Assembly: GCA_963555705.1 (NCBI GenBank)
Contig: OY743180.1
Coordinates: 41,200,129-41,264,128, forward strand
Direction of reading: 5' to 3'
DNA length: 64,000 bases
Origin: Ligustrum vulgare
Taxonomy: Eukaryota; Streptophyta; Magnoliopsida; Lamiales; Oleaceae
The notes under the pieces are model-generated. The model saw only the letters and a list, made by a program, of their open reading frames with translations, made no database searches and was not told the origin of the DNA. Positions 14,401 to 24,592 of this stretch are shown here, piece by piece. Numbering within the stretch: the first letter of the stretch is position 1; each line of letters opens with the position of its first letter. A program made the translations under genes and the position numbers.

Positions 14401-15366
14401 TTAAAACCTTCTCACCAAAGATACAAAACCAATACCTTCAGACCCTCCCTCAATCCATCATTGCCTACTTATACTACCCTTTCCACTGCAGTTTGGTTCT
14501 AAATTTCTGTTTGGGATCTAAATTCTTAAGGTTTGGGATTTTTCAGTCTTCTATGTTCAAATTGCATAAGTTTACCCCACATATATCAAGCATCTCCCTA
14601 CACAAGTTATTATTTGACAGTGACTATGTGCTCAACTTTGATTAAAGTCTTGCATGGATGAATGTTAAGAAAAATCATGTTCACTGTTATCCAATTTTCT
14701 AAATAAAGTACAAAAGTCAATCCAAATCATGTCATAAGCAATAAATAAACCAACAATTTATTTTTTTCAAATTTTTATGATTTTTCTAGCCCAAAATCGA
14801 ATGAATGTGTAAATAAAAGCACATGAATGAGATTTCCACCCTCCAAACTAGAAATGTACATTGTCCTATATGTATTTCAAAAACATAAATAAAATAAATA
14901 AAAAATAATAAAGAGAGGTAAGGTACTCCTCGGGTTTGGAGATGTGATGTTCTTATTTTGGAGTTTTGAATCGAATGCTTGGTTCGATGAAATGACCATT
15001 TTCTTTCTTTTCCAAGTTTGGTTCGAGGTGTCCCATGATGATATGTTCCTTGCAAATAAGAAATAATTGTCATTAGAAGCATAAATCTCACATATGAACT
15101 GAAACAAATCAACACAACACACCACACCAAAAGCAGGACTAAGAAACATTTTGAAATTTTTGAAAAATGGTCGACCACTAACTTTTGACCCTTGACATCG
15201 CTTTAAAAAAGTGAAAATTTTCCTAGACATGTCCCAGATATATGGAAGTACATAACATGGTTTACAACATATCAAAAATTCATTACATTTGGATTTCATT
15301 TAGGTCATAAAAAGATGTGATGAAGTAGGTGCAGTGAAGGTGAAATCAGGAGTTGTGATGCAATGG

Positions 15367-16440
15367 TGTTTGCAGTGGCCTTGCAATGAGGTGCTATTTA
15401 GTGCAATGATGTTCAAATTGAGTTTCATGCCTTAAATCAGTGTAAACAATGAGTGGATAATGCACAAATGATGTATAACATGTGGTGAAGGTGATCCAAA
15501 AAGAATTGCAAAAACTCAACAAAACACTCATTGAAGCATTTTATCGAATACGTAGCATGCATATGAAGAAATCAATGGAAAATATAGAGTTGGAGGCTTG
15601 AATCAAATCAAAAAATTTCACCTATAAATCACAATTCAATATTTCATAACTCCATCCTAAACTCATCACAAAACATTCACAATTTTACATTTCACAATAT
15701 GATATGAAAAACATAAAAACACATGTTTGATCTTTTGAAAGGGTGAAAAATCATACCTTTTGAGTGTTTTTGTTGTGATGCAAGGTATGAAATTGAGCCA
15801 ATATGATGTGCAAATAGTGGGAAATGATTTTGAACTCAATGTTGGGTGATTTGGAGAAGAAAAGATGGGTTAAAAGCAATGTTATAAAATGCGTAATGCG
15901 TTACGATGCTTTGAGATCAAGCATCAAGAATAACAAGTTTAGACGTGTCAATGTGAAGAATAGGCGTCATAATGCGTTTTCGTATTTTATTATTATTTAA
16001 TAATTTTTAAGACATTAAATAGAACATTACTTAAAAATTAACTATAAAATATTACAATAAAATATTGTTTTATTTTAGAATTATTAATTCAAATAAAATA
16101 ATCAAAATACTATAACAAAAATATTATTTTTAACACTTAACACTCAGTTCAAAAGAATTAAAAAAAAAACACACACACACACACACACACACAAAAATCT
16201 CATCCCACATCCCACATAACTTAAAAGAAATAAAAAAAAAAATTACAAAAATTCTCGTCCTAGTCCACATAACTTAAAGGAAATAAAAAAAATATACAAA
16301 AATTCTCATCCCACATCGAAAGTTATGTGGGATGAGAGAGGAAAACAACTCTATAAAGAGGCACAATTGCAAGTGGGGTTGAAGGTGTCAAGGTAGCTTC
16401 ACAGCTGCCTCAGCACACGTAATAGTATTATTTTATTATT
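15367..16440. other. Non-coding internal region of the gypsy element, with a (CA)n run
   Basis: The array ends at 15366 and unique AT-rich sequence follows up to the broken gag. I see no coding potential. A (CA)n microsatellite lies at 16169-16193. Three related segments containing 'cacataactta' or its inverse occur at 16200-16335 ('cccacataactt' at about 16208, 'agttatgtggg' at about 16320), making an imperfect inverted repeat. There is no trace of pol between gag and the array, so the element appears to lack it. Confidence 0.6.
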
Positions 16441-17013
16441 TTGAACGAATTTTACTGGTTAGCCCAGTCCTTTACCGGTTGTGAGAGGCTTTTGACTGAT
16501 TAGTACAAAATTTTTAGGCCAAGTCATTTCAAGTAGTGATACTCGCAAGAGGACGAGAATCAAACCAATCTATTGCTCTATCTATTAAGGTGTATGGAAA
16601 CAACCTATGTCTCATGACGTCATCTGACTCTCCCTAATATTTAAAGTATTCACACATGTCCAAAAATGTAGACACATGTGCATGTGGATTTTCATCAGGT
16701 TTGCCATAGAATTGTTGCCCGTTTTGGAACATGTTTATCATATTGGTCTTTAACTAAAAATTTTCACGACCAAAGGGTGGGTAAACTATGCAGGATTGGT
16801 TTTGGACAACTTGTGGGACCATGAAGCCTCCTACAAGTCTATTTCCCTCATCAACGGGTTCAGGAGCAGGTAAAGCCAAATTGTTGTTTGCTATTTATTC
16901 CTCTTTTGGTTTTTTAAATTATCTACTTCCCTAGTTTCTTTTAACCTACGGTGTAAAGTATGTTCTATTTCTAGGTCAACTTCGAAAAGATTCCTGTTTT
17001 TCGAACGTAACAT
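16441..17013 (-). pseudogene. Broken gag of an Athila/Tat-type Ty3-gypsy element
   Basis: Read on the minus strand from the ATG at 17013, this encodes the N-terminal half of a plant gypsy Gag, the capsid-like structural protein of retrotransposon particles. Recognisable stretches are FEVDLEIEHTLHRRLKETR near the start and, after a frameshift near 16905, LALPAPEPVDEG, then NPHAHVSTFLDMCEYF, SDDVMRHRLFPYTL and DRAIDWF, the conserved core of the Retrotrans_gag domain. At least four in-frame stops occur after the shift; one replaces the usual Trp after 'SITT' (TGG to TGA). It lies 150 bp inside the tRNA-Asp primer site, exactly where gag is expected. The C-terminal half with its zinc knuckle is absent. 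Membership of the Athila/Tat group is inferred from the gag core plus the primer type; the absence of function is clear. Confidence 0.85.
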
Positions 17014-17163
17014 ATACAACTAAAAGAAAACAACAAAACTAGCAACAAAACTAAAATTAGAAATTAAAATCCTAGAACAAAATAAAAACAAAAGTTAAAA
17101 AAAATAAAGCAAGTAAAAAGTTCGAATTAATAAAAGTAATCTAAAAATAAATTTAAACTACAA

Positions 17164-17181
17164 TCCCCGACAACGGTGCCA
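17164..17181 (-). promoter_or_regulatory. Primer-binding site complementary to tRNA-Asp
   Basis: The plus strand reads TCCCCGACAACGGTGCCA, which is the 3' end of plant tRNA-Asp (CCA included) with two differences, G to A and C to T. A minus-strand retroelement would prime reverse transcription here. The site marks the inner edge of the 5' LTR, which begins just to the right and continues beyond the nested element. Confidence 0.85.
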
Positions 17182-17728
17182 AAAACTTGTTCGCTAACTG
17201 CAAGTATAGGGATCACACAAGTAATAAAGTGGATTTAAGTCCAGATATTGTACACACAATGATTGTATAAATTGTATTTTAGATTACGAATTCTTAATCG
17301 GAACTAAGAAAACTTTTATTTGAGAATTTTTGAATTAAACCTTAACTAATTTAAAACAGAAGATTTGATTTAAAGAAAATATGAGAAAAGTATGCTAGAA
17401 TTGAGAATCCACATTAATTCCATCAATTATGTATTAATCCAATTGTCTAACAATGATTCATGGGGTTTTGAAAATCAATATTCCAAAAATTGTCAAAACT
17501 CCCTTCCGGAAAAGAATTATCACATTTTCCTATACACGACCGGACTACATTTATATAACGAATTCGAATGTATAGAAAAGCATTGTAAGATTTGTGAATA
17601 CTTTAGCAGATAACATAAACATAGGGGTATATTTTTATTCTCTATCGGACTTTGAGGCAATTGAAACCTATCTAATTAAATCATAATCTTTCGAATTTCA
17701 GAAATTATCACATCAATCATATAATAAT
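17182..17728 (-). repeat. Gypsy 5' LTR, inner part (split by the Tekay-like element)
   Basis: This is the part of the LTR nearest the primer site. It continues at 26950-27809 after the nested element is removed; total about 1.4 kb. The segment 17277-17520 is matched, diverged, at 56879-57160, and the segment around 17615-17728 at 61465-61560. The 61-74 codon ORFs in it have no support as genes. Confidence 0.8.
17724..17728. repeat. Target-site duplication ATAAT (left) of the Tekay-like element
   Basis: The five bases ATAAT immediately precede the left LTR. The same five immediately follow the right LTR at 26945-26949. A perfect 5-bp duplication is what Ty3-gypsy integrases leave, so the element ends are placed to the base. 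Confidence 0.93.
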
Positions 17729-20082
17729 TGTAGCGACCAAGAATTTTTACGTAATTAATAATTATTTTAATATTTAGAAAATCGTGTCGCTACTATTTCA
17801 CCCATTATTTTGAAGTTAACGCCGCGACGTGTTCGTCTAGCCAAGTCAAGAAATAATTGAGATTGTTCGATTTTAAATTAAATTCCAAATTTAGTAAAAA
17901 TATATCAATTCTCCTTATTAAATTATTTTAAGTCCTAATACGAAATTCATTTTTTTCTCAAGATTTATTATTCTTAAATTTATTTTTCAGTCCAAAATAT
18001 ATCTGTTTTTAATACGATTCCAAATCAAAATTAGTCAAATTTTTAGTTAATTATCTTAAATTAACCCTATCTACCTAAATCTAATCCGCTCCCCACGTTT
18101 TTTTTCCACCTTTACATATTCCCCAACACCATCATTATCATCACCACCACTCACACACCATTTGCATTCCACTCATCATACCTACCACACCTCTCCCCTG
18201 CTTCTCCAATTCACCATCAATAAACCAAAATCAAGACTGCATCCAATATCAATTGAATCAAGCACACTGCCATCGTATTCATCCTAGCAACTGTTCCATT
18301 CCAGCCACCTCCATTGCTCAATTTTCATCATCTCCGACCAGCAACACCACCATCCACACCACCACAACACCTCCACAATCTCGGCCAATCACCATAGACG
18401 CAACCACCACCTGTAGCAAACTTCCACCATCACCACCGGTATCACCATCATCACCGCCACCTCCTTCATCACCCAAATCACAACCGCCACCACCACTTTC
18501 GCCCACTACCCAGCCACGAACCGAATCACCTCCAAACCATCATCAGCCACCACCGTGGCCACAACCTCCCCTACCACAATACTCGACAACCAACCACCCA
18601 AGATCAATCAAAACCAAACAAATCCAAAACCCAGAATAGACAGCCCAGTAATTTACCTCGATCGCCGCCACCTACTCGCCGAAAAATCGCGATTCAAGCC
18701 TCGGTTTTACACCCATCTCGCACCCAAACCCCACAAGAACCCAGCCTACCCCACCTTCGCCGTCGGCCGCACCCTGCGCCGGTGTTGCGCCGGCGAACCG
18801 CCGGCTGGAAGGCGCCATTCCTCGGCCGCGCCCTCCGTCTCTCGCCGCCTCGTCTCCCTCTTCTCTGATGGTAGGTAAGTGATGAGAGAGAGAGAGAAAG
18901 ATTTGATATTATATAAATTTTTAAGATTTACCTTTTAGTCCTCTAAGTATCGAACTTATTCATTTCAGTCCCCAAGTTTTTAAAACAATCAATTCAGTCC
19001 CTTAAGTTTTAAATCTATTATTTCAGCCCTATATTTTAATATGCGTTTTGAGTTTCAACTCAACTTTCAAAAGTATTCATTTTAGTCCCTCAACTTTCAA
19101 AACGTCGATTTCAGTCCCTAAATTGTAATTTATCATAAATTTCAAAAGACTAATTTGACTAAATCTTCTAATTGGCTAGACGAAACGTACGGAGAATTAA
19201 AGAATGGAAGTCGTTTCCCGCTCAACCACATTCGTCAAGTTTAAGGTAGACTCGCCCCTATTAATTGATTTAAATTATGATTGCATGTGAATATCATGTG
19301 ACCTGTGAAGGTCATTTTTATGAAAATAAATGAGAATGTATTTCTTCGGAAATAATGGTTGAATGTTATGTGACTTGTGAAAAGTCATTTTCATGAAAAT
19401 GAGCCTATATTCCCTCGTCAGGAATAATGATAATATGAGTAAGATATGAGTATGCGGGCAAGATTGGGAAAAGGCCCCTTGAGGGAGCCTAATCCGCTAC
19501 AAGAAATGATGATGTTATGCATAACATACGTGCCTCATGAGCACGAGACGAGACTACCAACGCCCGATTTTCTAAAGAGCCTATGATTTTTAAAATAAGC
19601 CCCGTGCTTAAATGCACAAGAAGAGACTACCCACGCCCTATGTTTCTAAAGAGCCTGCATTTATGTGTTCAATTATATTGTAGGTTAATTAATGGGCGAT
19701 GAGTCTACTGAGTATTTCTATGAAATGCTCATGTCTATTTTTACAACACTTGCAGATTTCGGAGACGGTGGCAAGTGATGGATGATGGTGGCAATAACCG
19801 TTAAATGGTTGAAATGTCTTACTTTAATGTTTTCCGTATTTTCAAACATTGGATAATTTTGAGAATTTCAGTCATTCGAGAAGTTGTGACATTGTCAACT
19901 GCTTTACAAAAATTAATGGTTCGAATTGTTTTTCCTAAATGTTTTCAATTTTATCGACCATTACAGTTTATTTATTGTTGCCAAAAATGAATTTCAAATA
20001 TTTCTTCCGCTAGATTATTATTTTTAAATTCAGACCAGAGAATGACGTGGTGAACCGGGTACTCAGAACTCGGGGCGTTACA
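17729..20082 (+). repeat. 5' LTR of the Tekay-like element
   Basis: 2,354 bp, beginning TGTAGCGACC and ending GGGGCGTTACA. It holds a CCA/CAC-rich low-complexity stretch (18115-18640), a GC-rich patch with GCCGGCG motifs (18660-18870), and six spaced copies of a TTTCAGTCC/TTTAGTCC motif between 18935 and 19130. Two local imperfect duplications follow: 'gtgacctgtgaaggtcatttt' at about 19300 versus 'gtgacttgtgaaaagtcatttt' at about 19370, and 'gagactaccaacgccc' versus 'gagactacccacgccc' (19550-19650). Proline-rich ORFs at 18253-18639 are by-products of the CCA repeats. Confidence 0.95.
18910..18918 (+). promoter_or_regulatory. Candidate LTR TATA box of the Tekay-like element
   Basis: The sequence TATATAAAT lies mid-LTR, just after the GC-rich patch and a (GA)n run. 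It is the best TATA-like string in the LTR and has a counterpart in the right LTR near 25771. Position and sequence only; activity is not shown. Confidence 0.35.
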
Positions 20083-20085
20083 GTT

Positions 20086-20100
20086 TGGTATCAGAGCCAG
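20086..20100 (+). promoter_or_regulatory. Primer-binding site for initiator tRNA-Met
   Basis: TGGTATCAGAGCCAG starts three bases after the left LTR. TGGTATCAGAGC complements the 3' end of plant initiator tRNA-Met, the usual primer for Tekay-like elements. It appears intact. Confidence 0.92.
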
Positions 20101-23100
20101 TCTGCGTTTTTGTAGACTGACAAATTTTCAAATAGAAATTTCAAGAAACATTTTACATTATTTAATTATTATTGATGAAGATTGCCACTGTCATCACTCG
20201 TCCCACCAACTCCGAGGTTAAGAAGTTTATGATGTTTAAAGTTATTTCAGTATTTCGGATACTTATTTTACTGATTTATGAGAAAGAATGAAGAGTATTT
20301 CGGATACTTATTTTAATGATTTATGAGAAAGAGAAAGAGAAAGAAGATTAATGATGTCGTTATGCTTGTCAAAACTTACTTGCTTAAATTCATGAGACTT
20401 GAACTTTTGTGTTCATGAGAATTACTTGCTTAAATGCATGAGAAAGATAGAAAGAAAGAAAGAAATGAGTTTTGAAGTATAACGAGAAATTTTTTAGAAA
20501 AGAAAAGAAAGAGAACGAGTGTTGAGCATAATGGGAATAATATGATTTAAGAATGATTTTATAACAATTTTGTCCTCGAACTTAGAAATGATGAACCCTA
20601 GCTGGACTTTGCATAATTGATTTTAGACATGGCATCATTTACGAAGAGTCAACAGAAAGGATTAGACAATATTTTCGAAATATATATCGTTTGGACCAAC
20701 ACCTCATGTTGGGATATATGACCCCACTATCGACTATTGTGCCGCGCATTATGAGGCCATGACTAGTGGTTTTAGAGCAACTGTTGCGAAGATTCATTAA
20801 TCACTTGTTGTCAACATTTTCAGTAAATCACCGAGAGATAGCAAGCCAGATTTATGACGTTGTGATGAGATGTTGAGATTATGATTGATGTGATTTTATT
20901 GAGACTTTTATGAGAAGAATTATGAAATTTGAGGTTTAAAGATTTGGTTTTTAATTATTGGGAATTAAGGATTTGATATTATGTTTGAGTAAGTGGATTA
21001 TTCCTCTATTTTGAGAGAAATTTATAATGTTGTTTGGGTCTTGTAATTAAGAATTTTTGGAATTATGATTTGTGGCATATATGTTATAAGTATGACAATG
21101 AGTTGGCATTTGAGCCAATTAATGTATTGAAGGAAGTGATATTGTGAAATTGGAAATTATGATTTGAAATTGTTATGTTGAGGAATGATGAATTAATTTT
21201 TGGGATATTTTGTGGTATTGAAGTTTGTTGGAATTGTTGTCTATATTTGAATCGTGGTGGACAGATGTGGAGTATACCTACGGGTTGGATAAGTCCAAAT
21301 TACAAGGGAGATTCTGCCTAGAATTTTATCATTTTGAGTTAAGAGCTTAGTGCGGTGAGCAACCCACTAAGGGAATTAAGTTCAGACTTGCAAGTTCATT
21401 TACACCGCAAGCAAGATTTAGTAAGTGATATAAAGGGATAATGAATCTTGAGACATTTTGGCTTATTCGAAGTATAATCATTTTGGTAATGGGTATAGTT
21501 ACATTGAAATGCTCTCCTTGTTTCACAATTTCAAGAAAAACAAGATGATGTATACAACTACTGGGATATCAAGGTATACATGAGGTGATGTGATGAATTG
21601 ATGCATACATTGGGAAATGTCAAGTTATATTTTGAAAGATAGTGAAGACAAATATTATGACGTGATTGGGAAGAATCTTAATTATTCTTGGGAACGAATT
21701 GATTGTTAGTTGGAAATGATCACTTGTATTGAAAAATATTATAAACTATGATGGTATGCGATAATACTGTTGAATTATTTTGGAAGTTGATTTGGTAGAT
21801 GATGTGTTAAAGATTTGGTTATTTACAAGTAATATGATTATTTGGAAAGTCAATTGTCATGAATGAGAGATATTGGAAATATTTTATAGTGAGATGCCTT
21901 AAAGGAATAACCATTTATTCGAAGTGAGATTTTGGGGACATATGATTGAATGTTTGAGATTATGTGAGACAATGATGATGGTCATAAGGTCGTTTGAATA
22001 TTAAAGGTACAAGAGATAATTATAAGGAATAATGCGATTGCTCTTATGGTGAGAACTGAAGGTGACGATGTATTGAGATTATGAAGTAAGTTGACTTTTC
22101 ATGAATCAGTTATGTTATATTTGGTTCAAAGTAGAATTCGAAGAAAGGTGAGTATCAACCATGTAAATGAATCAGGGTTTCCTCGTAATATGAATGATTC
22201 ACCGATGTACATTAAGTTTGCATTTTTGATACTAGAAGATCATGAGAGAAAATTGTTAGATGAAGTTGATGAAAGAAATTTTACAATATTCTAAATTGTT
22301 CGAGTATTGCAGAAGTAACGCATTTGATCGGAGGAAAGTTTATGATAAGATTCATACCTTGAAATTTTGGAAATTATTACTAATGGTATTTTGGTTCGAA
22401 AATAAGAAATGAAATTTTATGTATTTGTCTTTGTGGATAGAATTTGTGGAAAATGGAAATAAGACTTCATAGTGATGACTTATTACGGAGTAGTGTGCAG
22501 AAAGAGTGACAACGGTAGAATCCAAGGTTTATTGAGTTTGTGAGATTGATAAATAATCTTAGCGACCAGATTGACATATAAGGTTCACGTGATAGATATG
22601 ATGGTTATTATATTGTAATTTTAGAGAGATTGATATGATTATTTGAGGTCATATGATACGATGATAAGTGACATGTTACATGATTACTACAAGATATGGT
22701 GACTAGACGGTTAAGAGATGTTATGGTTATCCCGTGAAGGATTGTGTGAATATATTGAGTCAATTGATCTTATTTTGATGGTTTATTGAATTATGGTGAA
22801 ATATTACCTACGATTGAGAATCTTCATTTTGAGTCATAAGATATATGGATTTATTTAAGATTTTGGTGATGCAGTTTCGATTACTTATTCTCGGTTGTAC
22901 TTTAGATGTGAGCAAGGTATTTTGTTACAATAATGGAAAGTTTGAGATGATCAGTTGTGTGACTTTTGCTTATAACGGAATTGTATTTTTGGGTTAAGTA
23001 AACTTGATGAGGAATCTTATATGATTCACAGAAGTCTTGTTCAATGGTGATAGACTTAATCAGAGTATTGTTCAAATTGGGACAGGAATTGAAGTTTTGG

Positions 23101-23620
23101 GAGAACAAGGAAATTGTATCATGAACTTCAGATTGGGAAGATAGTGAGATTTCTTAAGTTTGAGAGTATCATATTTGATTCTTATGATGATACTTTAAAT
23201 TAGTACATTAGTCCTCAGCTGGATTGAGTATGTGATACAAGTACTTGATGCATGATTTAAAAGTATGGACTAAGGATTTAAGTTTGAATTTCTCCAATTT
23301 TGAAAAGGAAGTTTCGGTTGAGTTTGGAAATGATTTCGTTTGTGAAATCTTTCAGAAAGATTCCGCCAAGTTTGAGTTGTACACAATATTTTGGAATTGA
23401 TACTTCATTGCTATATTTTGGGTAATAAGGTTTTATTCTTGATCAATCTTCTTGATTTTTTAGTTTAAGCATTTGAATGATTGATATTTGTATCGTGGAT
23501 TCGATATCAGTATAGATCCTTGAAAGGTTTGTAATAGAAGGCCAATGAATGAGTATTAAAGTTGGATAATGTCGGATGATTAATTGAGTTCTACACAATA
23601 AGCTATCAAGCGTCTTTTCG
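20101..23620 (+). other. Degenerate internal region of the Tekay-like element
   Basis: This 3.5 kb should hold gag, protease, reverse transcriptase and RNase H. I cannot recognise any of them, and no ORF of useful length is present. The plus strand is strikingly poor in C and rich in G and T from about 20,900 to 23,600; for example, 21121-21240 has almost no C. A short ATG-led stretch at 20629 ('atggcatcatttacgaag') might be a gag remnant but matches nothing I know. Confidence 0.6.
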
Positions 23621-24557
23621 ATAGCTTTGTATGAGGTACAGATATATATTAGAGAAGTTGTTCGATTTCATGGATTGCTAGTGTCCATTTTTCAGATAGA
23701 GATTCGAGAATTTTCCCTTGAAATTTGGAAGAGTTTACATGTGGCAATGGGTACTAAATTAAATTTTAGTACTGCCTACCATCCCCTGACAAAAGGGCAG
23801 TCCGAACGCACTATTCAGACACTGGATGATATACTTAGAGCCTGTGTACTAGACTTGAGTGGTAGTTGGGAGAATCATCTATCATTGGTGGAAATTGCCT
23901 ACAATAATAATTTTCGAGCTACCATCGGTACGACACCCTATGAAGCTTTGTATGGACGGCGATGTCGATCGCCAATCGAGTGGGATGAAGTTAACGAGAA
24001 GAAATTATTGGGTTCAGAATTAATTGAGAAAACAGTTGATGTTATAAAGAAGGTCAGATTACGGATTTAAGCTGCCCAAGACAGACAGAATAGTTATACC
24101 GATCAAGGAAGAAAAGACTTAATGCTTGAGATTAGAGAGAAAGTGTTCTTGAAAGTAGCTCCTATGAAGGGTACTTTTTGTTTCGGCAAGAAAAGAGAAA
24201 TTAAGGTCTTGTTTCATTGGACCATTTGAAATACTAGAGAAGTGGATAATATGGCTTATTGTTGGCTTTGCCACCAGAACTTGCGGCTGTTCACAATGTT
24301 TTTCATGTTTCCTTATTGAGAAAGTATGTTCATGATCCTAGTCATATGGTGAATTATCAGTCTCTTAAAGTTCAGAAAGATTTGACTTATGAAGAGGCAC
24401 TTATGTGCATAGTAGAGAGAAAAGTCCATGTCTTAAGAAGTAAGGAGATTTCTTAATCAAAGTCCAGTGGGGTAGACATGGTAGTAACGAGGCTACCTGG
24501 GAAAAGGAAGAGGAAATTTTAGCCAAATATCCAGAAATTGTAGACCAAGTAAGTTAA
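23621..24557 (+). pseudogene. Integrase and chromodomain-like end of Ty3-gypsy pol, broken
   Basis: The segment encodes the C-terminal half of a Tekay-type integrase. Visible blocks are IYIREVVRFHG (23640-23670), GQSERTIQTLDD, LRACVLDLSGSWENHLSLVE, AYNNNFRATIGTTPYEALYG and RRCRSPIEWDEV, then, after a stop at about 24068, AAQDRQNSY and, after a gap in frame, LPPELAAVHNVFHVSLLRKY, and finally EATWEKEEEILAKYPE up to a TAA at 24555-24557. The catalytic Glu (in GQSERT) is kept, but the Asp normally found in the 'SDRD' block is gone (SIFQIEIREF). Several stops and frameshifts split the reading. The end motif lies 22 bp before the polypurine tract, the normal position for the end of pol in this family. 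Confidence 0.88.
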
Positions 24558-24579
24558 ATTTCGAGGACGAAATTATTTT

Positions 24580-24591
24580 AAGGGGGTAAGG
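24580..24591 (+). promoter_or_regulatory. Polypurine tract of the Tekay-like element
   Basis: AAGGGGGTAAGG lies directly before the right LTR (24593). It is the expected start site of plus-strand DNA synthesis and follows the typical 'cgaggacgaa' string at the end of pol. Confidence 0.85.
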
Positions 24592-24592
24592 T

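Larger units (their letters stand above)
1..15366 (-). repeat. Tandem array of a 2,744-bp unit made of gypsy 3' region plus partial LTR
   Basis: The same sequence repeats with a period of exactly 2,744 bp. Copies are 1-2744, 2745-5488, 5489-8232, 8233-10976, 10977-13720 and a partial sixth, 13721-15366; the first is probably cut by the window edge. I saw no indel between copies, even in T runs, and only a few substitutions, most of them in the last copy. Within the unit, 1647-2458 matches the LTR of the adjacent minus-strand gypsy element. It starts, on the minus strand, with TGATAAGTG and is preceded by a purine tract (2459-2470). The remaining 1,932 bp is non-coding 3' region. Related single copies lie at 42505-43463 and, inverted, at 27855-28760. 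The repeated ORFs of 60-140 codons show no protein similarity I recognise and I do not treat them as genes. Confidence is high for the array and good for its origin. Confidence 0.97.

Noticed and set aside
21..15299. Repeated ORFs of 60-140 codons in the array as genes
   Set aside because: They recur only because the unit recurs, lie on both strands in overlapping frames, are Phe/Ser/Leu-rich as AT-rich DNA gives, and contain no domain I recognise.
1..15366. CRISPR array or centromeric satellite
   Set aside because: The unit is 2.7 kb and retroelement-derived, with no short repeat-spacer pattern. A centromeric role cannot be judged from one locus, and no centromere-specific retroelement was seen.
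15885..16000. MITE beginning 'caatgttataaaatgcg'
   Set aside because: The start resembles the MITE at 36572, but I found no matching inverted end.
18253..18878. Proline/threonine-rich ORFs as a cell-wall or regulatory protein
   Set aside because: They lie inside an LTR, are repeated in the other LTR (25118-25747), and reflect CCA/CAC repeats in several frames at once.
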